A DNA stretch of 64,000 nt from Jiangella alkaliphila (lineage in GTDB: Bacteria > Actinomycetota > Actinomycetes > Jiangellales > Jiangellaceae), in the NCBI RefSeq assembly GCF_900105925.1, contig NZ_LT629791.1, positions 7,162,001 through 7,226,000 on the forward strand, written 5' to 3'. Each line of letters begins with the position of its first letter. Positions within the stretch are counted from its first letter, which is position 1. The notes under the pieces were generated by a model that searched no databases, was not told where the DNA came from, and saw only the letters and a program-made list of their open reading frames with translations. The position numbers and the translations under genes were made by a program. This document shows positions 41,575 to 52,138 of the stretch, piece by piece.

Positions 41575-41634
41575 TGACGCCACGTCATACGCGCGGGCCA
41601 GGAATGTCATGGCGCGGACGTGATGCGACGCCAC
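41575..41634. promoter_or_regulatory. Candidate response-regulator sites between kinase and ABC genes
   Basis: TGACG-CCA-CGTCA (41575-41587) is an inverted repeat, and GACGCCAC recurs at 41576-41583 and 41627-41634 in the divergent gap. These are the only repeated motifs seen there and are candidates for the NarL-type regulator. Confidence 0.35.
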
Positions 41635-41669
41635 TACCAGGAGCGGTGCACGGCTAGTGGGATGGAGAC

Positions 41670-42551
41670 ATGTCCACCACACCAGTCATCGAGGTCGAGA
41701 ACCTCAACGTCCGCTACGGCGACTTCCACGCCGTGAAGGACCTGTCCTTCCAGGTCCGGCCCGGCGAGCTCTACGCGCTGCTCGGCACCAACGGCGCCGG
41801 CAAGACGTCGTCGCTGGAGGTCATCGAGGGACACCGGGCGGCCGCGTCGGGCACCGTGCGCGTCTTCGGCCGCAGCCCGGGCGACCGCGCCGCCGTGCGT
41901 CCGCGCATGGGCATCATGCTGCAGGAGAGCGGGTTCTCCCCGGACCTGACGGTGCGCGAGTCCGTCCACCTCATCGGCACCCTGACCCGGCGCCAGGACG
42001 ACGTCGACCGCGTGCTCGGCGTCTCCGGCCTCACCCACAAGGCCGGCACCACGGTGTCGCAGCTCTCCGGCGGCGAGAAGCGCCGCCTGGACTTCGCCAC
42101 CGCCGTCTACGGCGGGCCCGAGCTGGTCATCCTCGACGAACCGACGACCGGCCTTGACATCCAGTCCCGCGACGCGCTCTGGGGCGCGGTGGACCGGCTG
42201 CGCGAGGAGGGCTCCACCATCGTGCTCACCACCCACTACCTGGAAGAGGCGCAGGAACGCGCCGACCGCATCGGGCTCATGCACCAGGGCCGGTTCCACC
42301 GTGAGGGCACCGTCGTCGAGCTGACGCAGACCCTGCCGTCGGTGATCAGCTTCGCCCTCCCGCCCGGCGCCCCCACGCCGCCGGTCGAGGCCACCCGCAC
42401 CAACGGGGCCTTCCACGTCGAGACCTTCAACCTGCAGGACGACCTGCGCCACCTGCTGGGCTGGGCGCACGACGCCGGGGTGGACCTGCGCGAACTGCAG
42501 GCCGGCCCGACCCGCCTCGACGACGTCTTCCGCGCCATCACCAGCAGCTGA
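41670..42551 (+). CDS. ABC transporter ATPase, DrrA/CcmA type
   Basis: A 293-residue ATPase: Walker A LGTNGAGKTSS, Q-loop MLQESGFSPDLTVRE, signature QLSGGEKRRLDFA, Walker B LVILDEPTTGLD and switch LTTHYLEEAQ. The C-terminal 70 residues form the extra domain typical of drug or antibiotic exporters. Partner of the permease encoded 38 bp downstream. Confidence 0.95.
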   Translation: MSTTPVIEVENLNVRYGDFHAVKDLSFQVRPGELYALLGTNGAGKTSSLEVIEGHRAAASGTVRVFGRSPGDRAAVRPRMGIMLQESGFSPDLTVRESVHLIGTLTRRQDDVDRVLGVSGLTHKAGTTVSQLSGGEKRRLDFATAVYGGPELVILDEPTTGLDIQSRDALWGAVDRLREEGSTIVLTTHYLEEAQERADRIGLMHQGRFHREGTVVELTQTLPSVISFALPPGAPTPPVEATRTNGAFHVETFNLQDDLRHLLGWAHDAGVDLRELQAGPTRLDDVFRAITSS

Positions 42552-42589
42552 ACCCCACCCGAACCTCTGCCACGAAGGGATCCATCCCC

Positions 42590-43309
42590 ATGCTCGCGAT
42601 CGCTCGCAGTGAGCTGATCCAGCTCTTCCGGAACCGGCTCGTGCTGGTCACCGGCCTCATCATCCCGGTCTTCGTCAGCGCGTTCTTCGTCTACCGGCAC
42701 GAGATCTTCGCCGAGGCGGCCAGCCTCGGCTACATCGCGGCGATCGTCATGTTCACGGTCATGGCGTTCGGCCTCTACACGACGGCCGTGACGACCCTGG
42801 CCTCGCGCCGGCAGAACCTCTTCCTCAAGCGGCTGCGCTCCACCGCCGAAGGTGACGTCGGGATCCTCACCGGGCTGCTCCTGCCGGTCACCGTCATCGC
42901 GGTGGTCCAGGTGACGGCGATCCTGATCGTGCTGGGCGTGGTCGCGTCCGAACCGGCCCAGGCCGCGCTGCTGGTGGTGGCCGTCCTGGCGACGCTGGCC
43001 ATGATGGTCGGCCTGGCCCTGGCCACCGCGGGACTCACCAACTCACCCGAACACGCCCAGGTGACCACGCTGCCGATCAGCCTGTCGGTGATCGCGGTCT
43101 CCAGCTGGGTGGGCATCTCCGGCACCGAGGACCTCGCCCCGCTCAAGCGGATCCTGCCCGGCGGCTCGGCCACCGAGCTGGTCGTCAACGCCTGGGACGG
43201 CGGCGTCGCTGTCGCGGACTCCCTGATCCTGCTGGTGCCCACGCTGAGCTGGGTGGTCGTCGCGGTGGCGCTGGCCAGCCGGATGTTCCGCTGGGAACCA
43301 CGCCGCTGA
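42590..43309 (+). CDS. ABC-2 type transporter permease
   Basis: A 239-residue membrane protein with six hydrophobic segments and an N-terminal cytoplasmic amphipathic start (IARSELIQLFRNRLVLVTGL). It contains LFLKRLRSTAEGDVGIL, the coupling region of ABC-2 exporters of the YadH/DrrB kind. Probably exports a lipid, peptide or drug under control of the divergent two-component system. Confidence 0.9.
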   Translation: MLAIARSELIQLFRNRLVLVTGLIIPVFVSAFFVYRHEIFAEAASLGYIAAIVMFTVMAFGLYTTAVTTLASRRQNLFLKRLRSTAEGDVGILTGLLLPVTVIAVVQVTAILIVLGVVASEPAQAALLVVAVLATLAMMVGLALATAGLTNSPEHAQVTTLPISLSVIAVSSWVGISGTEDLAPLKRILPGGSATELVVNAWDGGVAVADSLILLVPTLSWVVVAVALASRMFRWEPRR

Positions 43310-43393
43310 CGCGCCCGGCCGGCCGCACGATCATGACGACCGACATCCGCCCGCCGTCGGCAAGAGGTGGTCGACAAGTAGTCGACGCACGAC

Positions 43394-43430
43394 GAAGCGG
43401 CTGGTCAGAAACTTCCTGACCAGCCGCTTC
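43394..43430. terminator. Strong hairpin terminator between convergent units
   Basis: GAAGCGGCTGGTCAG (43394-43408) pairs perfectly with CTGACCAGCCGCTTC (43416-43430) around AAACTTC, a 15-bp stem. It lies between the permease gene and the convergent XRE/stub pair and lacks a strong T run. Confidence 0.75.
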
Positions 43431-43473
43431 GGCCCTCTCCAGCTCGTCCCGGTTGCACCGCCGCCTGCTCCAC

Positions 43474-43566
43474 CTATGCGGCGTCGGCGACCACGGCGAC
43501 GGTACGGTCCAGCACGGGTGTGAATGTGCGGCCATCGAGCTCCACATAGGTGAAAATGCGAGTCAC
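43474..43566 (-). CDS. 30-residue HipA-like N-terminal stub
   Basis: GTG at 43566 overlaps the XRE gene stop by GTGA, as in hipBA operons. The frame reads TRIFTYVELDGRTFTPV and ends after 30 residues. HipA proteins begin with a similar strand (V-x-V-x-L-D-G-R), so this is probably what remains of a hipA gene cut short by deletion, now ending 44 bp before the terminator hairpin. A genuine small protein cannot be excluded. Confidence 0.4.
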   Translation of the reverse strand: MTRIFTYVELDGRTFTPVLDRTVAVVADAA

Positions 43567-43862
43567 GAGCGCACTCGCTTCGGCAGAACCTCGTCGGCGC
43601 GAGCGCGCCCGAGGTCCGTCTCGTAGGGATCGGTGGCCGTGACAATCGCCTCCAGGATGCCAAGGGCACGTGCCACTCCGAGGAACGCTTCCAAGCTCAC
43701 CCCGGGATCCCCCGTCTCGATCCGGCGCAACGTGCCGCGGGCAATGCCGGCCCGCTCCGACAGCTGGGCCGCAGTAAGACCCTGAAGCTTTCGCCACGCG
43801 ACGAGTTGCGCGCCGATACCCTGCGCGGCAGCCCTCACTCGGACAGGAGTAGGTCGAGACAC
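43563..43862 (-). CDS. XRE-family helix-turn-helix protein, antitoxin-like
   Basis: A 99-residue protein with GIGAQLVAWRKLQGLTAAQL and RAGIARGTLRRIETGDPGVS, a clear XRE HTH. GTG at 43862 is preferred to a TTG four codons earlier because GAGGTG precedes it. It resembles HipB-type or stand-alone antitoxins. A perfect TATAAT box lies upstream. Confidence 0.85.
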   Translation of the reverse strand: MSRPTPVRVRAAAQGIGAQLVAWRKLQGLTAAQLSERAGIARGTLRRIETGDPGVSLEAFLGVARALGILEAIVTATDPYETDLGRARADEVLPKRVRS

Positions 43863-43882
43863 GGCACACCTCAATGGTTCTA

Positions 43883-43933
43883 AGGGTCAAGTACTCGACC
43901 ATTATAGTCGATACTGTTCACGAACCTGACCCT
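43883..43933 (-). promoter_or_regulatory. Promoter and nested inverted repeats of the XRE gene
   Basis: On the minus strand a perfect TATAAT -10 box (43905-43900) is centred in an inverted repeat with arms AGTACTCGAC and GTCGATACT (43889-43915). Outside these lie AGGGTCA (43883-43889) and TGACCCT (43927-43933). No good -35 box is seen. The nested symmetry suggests autorepression by the XRE protein. Confidence 0.6.
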
Positions 43934-44001
43934 AAGGGCACATCCACCAGGAGCACGTGCTACGCACCGACCGTCATCACGTCGTCCGTAGAACCTCCTC
44001 G

Positions 44002-44811
44002 TCAGAGTGCGACGTGCCGGTTGACGTCCTTGTAGAGGAGGTAGCGGAACGGCCCGGGCCCGCCGGCGTAGCAGGCCTGCGGGCAGAAGGCGCGCAGCCA
44101 CATGAAGTCGCCGGCCTCGACCTCGACCCAGTCCTCGTTGAGCAGGTAGACCGCCTTGCCCTCCAGGACGTAAAGACCGTGCTCCATCACGTGCGTCTCC
44201 GGGAACGGGATCGAGGCGCCGGGCCGGAAGGTCACGATGTTGACGTGCATGTCGTGACGCAGGTCCGCGATGTCCACGAAGCGGGTCGTCGACCAGGCGC
44301 CGTCGGTTCCGGGCGTGTCGGCCGGGGTGACGTCCTGCTCGCGGGTCACGAACGCGGGCGGGACGTCGAGGCCGTCGACGCGCTGATAGGCCTTGCGGAT
44401 CCAGTGGAACGTCGCGGTCGCCTCGGCCTGGTTCGCGATCGTCCAGGCGGTGCCGGGCGGGAGGTAGGCGTACGAGCCCGGCTCCAGCACCTGCGAGCCG
44501 CCGCCGACGGTGAGGGTGAGCGACCCGTCCACCACGAACAGCACGCCCTCCGCCCGCGGGTCGTACTCCGGGCGGCCGGAGCCGCCGCCGGCGGAGACCT
44601 CGACGACGTACTGGCTGAACGTCTCGGCGAAGCCCGACAGCGGTCTGGCCAGCACCCAGAGGCGGGTGTTCGCCCACCCGGGCAGGAAGGACACGGTGAT
44701 GTCGCTGAGCGTGCGGGCCGGGATGACGGCGTAGGCCTCGGTGAATCGCGCACGGTCGGTGGTGAGGGCGGTCTGCGGCGGCAGCCCGCCTCGCGGCACG
44801 TGGTAGCTCAT
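44002..44811 (-). CDS. (S)-ureidoglycine aminohydrolase, bicupin
   Basis: A 269-residue two-cupin protein of the UGHY/AllE type, converting (S)-ureidoglycine to ureidoglycolate with release of ammonia. The N-terminal cupin has GVLFVVDGSLTLTV and YAYLPPGTAWTIAN. The C-terminal cupin has FPETHVMEHGLYVLEGKAVY with the Mn-binding Glu/His set. Last gene of the purine operon, overlapping allantoinase by ATGA. Confidence 0.9.
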   Translation of the reverse strand: MSYHVPRGGLPPQTALTTDRARFTEAYAVIPARTLSDITVSFLPGWANTRLWVLARPLSGFAETFSQYVVEVSAGGGSGRPEYDPRAEGVLFVVDGSLTLTVGGGSQVLEPGSYAYLPPGTAWTIANQAEATATFHWIRKAYQRVDGLDVPPAFVTREQDVTPADTPGTDGAWSTTRFVDIADLRHDMHVNIVTFRPGASIPFPETHVMEHGLYVLEGKAVYLLNEDWVEVEAGDFMWLRAFCPQACYAGGPGPFRYLLYKDVNRHVAL

Positions 44812-46142
44812 CGTTCCCCCCGTCGAAGCAGCTTCCCGTCCGGCGCCTCGCCGACGGGCCGCCCGCGCAGCCAGGTCTCGCGGACCACCCCGGTCAGCCG
44901 GCGCCCGGCGTAGGCCGAGATCGGGTTGCGGTGGTGCAGCTTCGCGACGTCCACGACGAACTCCTCCTCGGGCGCGAACCGCACCAGGTCGGCGTCGGCC
45001 CCGGCCGCGATGCGGCCCTTGTGGCTCAGCCCGACGCGGTCCGCCGGCGCCGTCGCCATCCACCGCACGACGTCGGCCGGCGAGTGGCTCCGGGCCCGGG
45101 CAGCCGTCCACACCGCGGGCAGCCCGAGTTCGACCGACGCGATGCCGCCCCACGCCATGCCGAAGTCGCCGCCGCCTCGTGCCTTGAGGTCGGCGGTGCA
45201 CGGCGAGTGGTCGGAGACGACGAAGTCGAGGTCGCCCGCGGCCAGCGCGGCCCAGAGCGCCTCCAGGTTGGCCGCGTCGCGGATCGGCGGACAGCACTTG
45301 AGCTCGGTGGCGCCGTCGGCGATGTGCTCGGCGTCGAAGGTCAGGTAGTGCGGGCACGTCTCGACGCTGACGTCGACGCCGGCCGCGCGGGCGTCACGCA
45401 GCGCCGGCACGGCCCCGGCCGCGCTGAGGTGGACGATGTGGGCGCGGCCGCCGGTCGCGCGGGCCTGCTCGATGACCAGGCCGATCGCGGCCGTCTCGGC
45501 CTCGTCGGGGCGGGAGGCGAGGAAGCCCGCGTAGTGCGAACCGTCGAGCGCGGCCTCGTCGAGCAACCGGCCGTCCTCGGCGTGGACGATCATCAGCGCA
45601 CCCAGCCGGGCGCAGTCGCGCATCGCCGATGCGAACTCGTCGGGCTCGAGGTGGCCGAACTCGTCGACCCCGGAGTCGAGCAGGAAGCACTTGAAGCCGA
45701 ACACCCCGGCACGGTGCAGCGCCTCCAGGTCTGGCCGGTTGCCCGGCACGGCGCCTCCCCAGAAGCCGACGTCCGCCCAGACCTGCCCCTCGGCGGCCCG
45801 CCGCTTGACCTCCAGGGCGGCGACGGTCGTGGTCGGCGGGACGGAGTTGAGCGGCATGTCGACGATCGTGGTGACGCCACCCGCGGCGGCCGCGCGCGTC
45901 GCCGTCGCGAACCCCTCCCACTCGGTCCGGCCCGGCTCGTTGACGTGCACGTGGGTGTCGACCAGGCCGGGCAGCAGCACCTCGTCGTCCTCGAGCGTGA
46001 CGGTCCGGGCGGCCGGCGGCGCGTCGTCGTACGTCGTGACGACGGCGATGCGGCCGGCCGCGATGCCCACGGCGGCGGGCACCTCGGCCCCGCCGACGAC
46101 GGCCCGCCGGGCGCGGACCACGAGGTCGAGGTCAGCTGCCAC
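44808..46142 (-). CDS. allB: Allantoinase
   Basis: Dihydroorotase-like amidohydrolase, 444 residues, hydrolysing allantoin to allantoate. Metal ligands: LPGLVDTHVHVNEPGR, carbamylated-Lys region GFKCFLLDSGVDEFG, IVHAEDG, AHIVHLSAAGA and VSDHSPC. GTG start overlapping the 5-hydroxyisourate hydrolase gene by 11 bp. No allantoate amidohydrolase gene is seen in the window. Confidence 0.93.
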   Translation of the reverse strand: MAADLDLVVRARRAVVGGAEVPAAVGIAAGRIAVVTTYDDAPPAARTVTLEDDEVLLPGLVDTHVHVNEPGRTEWEGFATATRAAAAGGVTTIVDMPLNSVPPTTTVAALEVKRRAAEGQVWADVGFWGGAVPGNRPDLEALHRAGVFGFKCFLLDSGVDEFGHLEPDEFASAMRDCARLGALMIVHAEDGRLLDEAALDGSHYAGFLASRPDEAETAAIGLVIEQARATGGRAHIVHLSAAGAVPALRDARAAGVDVSVETCPHYLTFDAEHIADGATELKCCPPIRDAANLEALWAALAAGDLDFVVSDHSPCTADLKARGGGDFGMAWGGIASVELGLPAVWTAARARSHSPADVVRWMATAPADRVGLSHKGRIAAGADADLVRFAPEEEFVVDVAKLHHRNPISAYAGRRLTGVVRETWLRGRPVGEAPDGKLLRRGER

Positions 46143-46434
46143 GGTAGGTCGTGTAGCCGTAGGGGCTGAGCAGCAGCGGCACGTGGTAGTGCTGCTCGGC
46201 GTCGGCGACGGTGAAGACGATGACCACCTCCGGGTAGAAGGAGCCCGCCGTGTCGAAGCGCAGCACGTAGTCGCCGGCGTCCAGCCGATCCGGGCCGAGG
46301 GCGGCGACCCGGCCGTCGGCGTCCGTCACGCCCTCGCCCAGCGGGTCGCCGGCGCGGGTCTCGAGCGTGACCCGGATGCCGCTGGCCGGCCGGCCGGCGG
46401 CGGTGTCGAGGACGTGCGTGGACAGCGTGCTCAC
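46132..46434 (-). CDS. uraH: 5-hydroxyisourate hydrolase, transthyretin-like
   Basis: A 100-residue enzyme that opens 5-hydroxyisourate to OHCU. It starts LSTHVLDTAAGRPA with the active-site His and ends with the hallmark YRGS. FYPEVVIVF and HYHVPLLLSPYGY are also present. Typical length. Follows uraD with a GTGA overlap. Confidence 0.95.
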   Translation of the reverse strand: MSTLSTHVLDTAAGRPASGIRVTLETRAGDPLGEGVTDADGRVAALGPDRLDAGDYVLRFDTAGSFYPEVVIVFTVADAEQHYHVPLLLSPYGYTTYRGS

Positions 46435-46883
46435 AGCGTCGCCTCCAAGCGCAGCAGCGCGATCTGGCGCAGGTTGTCGACGGTCTCGGCCCGCTCGGCG
46501 CGGTCGTCGTTGCGCAGCCGCCGGTCCAGCTCACCGAGGATCTCCTCGGCGTCGCGCCCGGCCGCGCGGATCAGGAACACCCGGCCGAACCGCTGCTCGT
46601 ACGCCGCGTTCCCGGCCGCCAGCCGGCCCGCGGTGTCGCCGGCCGCCGGGTCGACACCGGACTGCTCACGCTGCGACTGCGCGCCGCCGCGCTCGCCGAT
46701 CCGTGGGTGGGCCGCCAAAGCCTGGTCGAGCTCCTCGTCCGTGAGCTCGCGGGCGGCGGTATCGGCGGCCGCCAGCAGCGCCTCCCGGTCGGCGTACGGC
46801 TGGCCGGCCAGCACGTCGTCCGCCCAGCGCCGCACGGACAGGCAGCCGAGCAGCGTCTCTCGATTCGTCGCCACGCCGGACAT
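46431..46883 (-). CDS. uraD: OHCU decarboxylase
   Basis: A 150-residue 2-oxo-4-hydroxy-4-carboxy-5-ureidoimidazoline decarboxylase, yielding S-allantoin. AAHPRIGERG carries the catalytic His, and YEQRFGRVFLIRAAGR and EETVDNL-like end segments fit the family. ATG at 46883 shares one base with the urate oxidase stop, coupling the two steps. Confidence 0.92.
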   Translation of the reverse strand: MSGVATNRETLLGCLSVRRWADDVLAGQPYADREALLAAADTAARELTDEELDQALAAHPRIGERGGAQSQREQSGVDPAAGDTAGRLAAGNAAYEQRFGRVFLIRAAGRDAEEILGELDRRLRNDDRAERAETVDNLRQIALLRLEATL

Positions 46884-47770
46884 CAGCAGAACCCCGCCAC
46901 GGCCAGCCACGCGTCGTCCGCGGGTGGGACGTCGTCGCGGGTCACCTGCGCCTCGATCAGCCCGTACGGCCGGTCTGAGGCGACGAACACCTCGCCGTCG
47001 TTGCTGAGCCCGTCGACCTTGAAGCCGCTGAAGTCGACCAGGAAGTGATGCAGGTTGGGTGCTGAGAACCTGATCTCGGCCAGCCCCGGCTGCGCGTCGA
47101 GCACGGCGCAGCCCATGGAGTACAGCGTCTCCTGCAGAGCGCGCGAGTACGTGCCGGCGAAGGTCCGCAGCAGGGTCGCGGTCACGGCCTCGTGCGAGGC
47201 GTTCCAGTCGACGCCGTCCACGTCCGTGTGCCGCCACCTCGCCGTGAGCGATGTGGCGAGGACCCGGTCGTCGGCCTCGGCCAGCGTCGTGAACTCGTCC
47301 TTGAGGAAGCCGGTGAACTCCGAGTCCGTCGAGTTGAGCAGCGCGAGGCCGGAGATGCCCGACAGCACGTGCGTGGCGTCGCGCCCGGCCGTCACCACGG
47401 CCGTGCGGACACTGCCGCCGCGGCGGACGAACGAGTGGTCCCCGATGCGGTCCCAGCCGTACTCCTCGACCCGCACCTGCGCCGCGCCCGCGGCGGGACA
47501 GGCGTCGAGCAGCCTCCCGCCCAGCGCCAGCGCGTAGTCCTCGGGCGACGTGACGCCGTGCAGCTTCGCGTAGGCGAACGCGGTGTTCTTCTGCGTATCC
47601 GTCGGCAGCACCGCGGCCTGGTCGCCGCTGATGTGCGCGTCGGCGAAGTCGCCGCGCAGCGACGTCGACACGTTCAGGTCGCGGATCTCGTGCCGCTGCG
47701 TGTCCCGGACGATGCGGACGACGCGAGACTCGGCCTTGCCGTACTGGTTGAGTCCCAGCGTGTGGGCCAT
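46883..47770 (-). CDS. uox: Urate oxidase (uricase)
   Basis: A 295-residue cofactor-free uricase oxidising urate to 5-hydroxyisourate. Recognisable are LNQYGKAESRVVRI, VLPTDTQKNTAFAYA with the catalytic Thr-Asp pair, GLALLNSTDSEFTGF, and NLHHFLVDFSGFKVD. TAGGAG precedes the ATG. It follows the DUF6986 gene by nine bases. Confidence 0.96.
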   Translation of the reverse strand: MAHTLGLNQYGKAESRVVRIVRDTQRHEIRDLNVSTSLRGDFADAHISGDQAAVLPTDTQKNTAFAYAKLHGVTSPEDYALALGGRLLDACPAAGAAQVRVEEYGWDRIGDHSFVRRGGSVRTAVVTAGRDATHVLSGISGLALLNSTDSEFTGFLKDEFTTLAEADDRVLATSLTARWRHTDVDGVDWNASHEAVTATLLRTFAGTYSRALQETLYSMGCAVLDAQPGLAEIRFSAPNLHHFLVDFSGFKVDGLSNDGEVFVASDRPYGLIEAQVTRDDVPPADDAWLAVAGFC

Positions 47771-47779
47771 CGGCTGCTC

Positions 47780-49033
47780 CTAGGGATTGGCCAGCGAGTG
47801 GAGGGCATCGGTCCCGAGCGTCGTGCCGTCGGCGACCTCGGCCTCGTCGACGGCGCCGCAGTCGACGGCGCGCAGCAGGAACGCCGCCAGCGCCTTGGCC
47901 GTCGCCGGCTCGTCGGCGATGCCGCTCATGGTGTTGCGCGTGTAGTCCGCCAGCCTCGTCGTCGCGCGGGCGAGTCCCTGGCGGTAGAAGGCGTAGGTCG
48001 CGGCGTACCTCGTCGGCAGCTGCCCCGGGTGCAGGTCCCAGCCCTGGTAGAAGCCGCGCTCCAGCGACCGGCGGACGAGGCGGTGGTGGTTGGCCCACGC
48101 CGCGGCGACCTCGTCGGCACTGCCGACCGGCAGCAGGTTGGTGGAGCCGTCGGACAGCCGCACCCCGGTGCCGGCCGCGGCCGCCTGCATCACCAGTTTC
48201 GCGTGATCGGCCACCGGATGCTCCAGCGACTGCTGCTCGGCGGAGATGCCGCAGTAGGCCGAGTAGTCGTAGGTGCCGTAGTGCAGCCCGGTCAGCCGGC
48301 TCCCGGCGGCCTGGACCATCCGCGCGACCAGCGCGGTCCCGTCCGGTCCGAGGATCGACTGCGGCGTCTCGACCTGCACCTCGAACCTCAGCGCTCCCCG
48401 TGCGAGGCCCAGCCCGGCTTCGAGCACGCCACAGGCGTGGACCATCGCCTCGACCTGGTCGACGCTGGTCACCTTGGGCAGCGTGACGACCCAGCCGCCG
48501 AGGCCGCCGCCGGGCCCGGCCCCGGCCAGCGTGGCGACGTACGACGTGAGGGTCCGGACGCTGCGCGCCCGGGTTGCCGCCTCGAAGCTCTTGATGCGGA
48601 TGCCGCCGAACGGCGCCGCCTCGCCCTTCGCCCTGCTGTCTGCCAGCGCTGTTGCGGAGCGGACGACGTCGGCGTCCTCCTCGGCGTCGGTCCGGCCGAC
48701 GTAGCCGTCCTCGAAGTCGACCCGCAGGTCCTCCACCGGTTCGGCGGCGAGCTTGGCACGTACGCGCGCCACGAGGTCGGGGTCGCGCACGATCGCCGCG
48801 AACCGGTCCGCGTGCTCGTCCAGCAGTTCCAGCGCGGCGGCGCCGTAGGCCGGGACCAGCCCGGCGGTGTGGCGGTCCGCCGGGACGTACACCGTGTGGA
48901 CGGGCTGCCGCCCCGGCCGCGCCCCGGGATACGCCCGGGCCAGCGCCGCGTCCGCCGCCGCCAGCCGCGCGTCGAGCTGCGCGAGCAACGACGCCGCCAG
49001 CTCCGTGGCTCCGGACGCCTCACCCTCCGACAT
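47780..49033 (-). CDS. DUF6986/HpcH-HpaI aldolase-like protein
   Basis: A 417-residue TIM-barrel protein of the citrate-lyase-beta/malyl-CoA-lyase group. It carries LRVDFEDGYVGRTDAEED, IRIKSFEAATRARS, FEVQVETPQSI with the metal Glu, GLHYGTYDYSAYCG, and WDLHPGQLPTRY. It recurs inside actinomycete urate operons but its reaction is not known. Handling of the glyoxylate released from ureidoglycolate is a plausible role. Overlaps xdhC by 14 bp. Confidence 0.75.
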   Translation of the reverse strand: MSEGEASGATELAASLLAQLDARLAAADAALARAYPGARPGRQPVHTVYVPADRHTAGLVPAYGAAALELLDEHADRFAAIVRDPDLVARVRAKLAAEPVEDLRVDFEDGYVGRTDAEEDADVVRSATALADSRAKGEAAPFGGIRIKSFEAATRARSVRTLTSYVATLAGAGPGGGLGGWVVTLPKVTSVDQVEAMVHACGVLEAGLGLARGALRFEVQVETPQSILGPDGTALVARMVQAAGSRLTGLHYGTYDYSAYCGISAEQQSLEHPVADHAKLVMQAAAAGTGVRLSDGSTNLLPVGSADEVAAAWANHHRLVRRSLERGFYQGWDLHPGQLPTRYAATYAFYRQGLARATTRLADYTRNTMSGIADEPATAKALAAFLLRAVDCGAVDEAEVADGTTLGTDALHSLANP

Positions 49034-49837
49034 GGGTCGTCTCCCGCTCGATCGCGGCCAGCAGCGCGGCGGCCGCCGACACCGCGATGGCGGCCGGGTC
49101 CTTGCTCGTGGTGACGCCCGCGAGCCCGATCGGCGTCTCGACCCGATCCACGACCTCGGCGGGCAGCGACTCCAGCAGCCGGGACCGGAACCGCGTCCAC
49201 TTCGCCGACGACCCGATCAGCCCGATCGCGCCGAGGTGGTCACAGCGCAGCGCGGCGTCGACGATCGCGAAGTCCTCGGCGTGGTCGTGCGTCAGCACCA
49301 GCACACGGGTGCCGGGTGGCAGCTCGGCCAGGATCAGCTCGGGGATCACCGGGATGTGGTGGACGTGCACGGCCGCGACCGCGTCCTGCAGCGGAGCGAG
49401 GGCGGCCTCGGACAGCGACTCCTCGCGCGAGTCCACCAGGTGCAGCTCGAGATCGTGACGTGCGAGGACCCGGGCCAGCTCCAGGCCGACGTGGCCCACC
49501 CCGAAGATCGCGACCGCGGGCACGACGGGCAGCGGCTCCAGCAGTACCGTCACCTCGCCACCGCAGCACTGGACGCCGTGCAGTCCCGGCGCCTTGTCCG
49601 ACAGACTCATCGTGTACGACTCGGGCCTGGCACCTCCGGCGGACAGCAGCGTGCGCGCCCGCGTCACGGCGTCGGCCTCCAGGTTGCCCCCGCCGATCGA
49701 CGCCCAGGTCGACGTCGCGGAGACGACCATCTTGGCGCCGGCCTCGCGCGGCGCGTGGCCGCGCACGTTCGTCACGGTGACGAGCACGCCGGGCTCCCGC
49801 GCCGCCCGCAGCCCGGCCACCCCCGCGAACCAGGTCG

Positions 49838-49841
<4 letters not shown>
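49020..49841 (-). CDS. xdhC: XdhC-family xanthine dehydrogenase accessory protein
   Basis: A 273-residue chaperone that binds molybdenum cofactor and delivers sulfurated cofactor to xanthine dehydrogenase. The N-terminal domain has GHAPREAGAKMVV, SIGGGNLEADAV and GVQCCGGEVTVLLEPL. The C-terminal Rossmann domain has VAIFGVGHVGLELARVL and LGAIGLIGSSAKW. Overlaps the large-subunit gene by ATGA. Confidence 0.93.
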
Positions 49842-52134
<2,293 letters not shown>

Positions 52135-52138
<4 letters not shown>

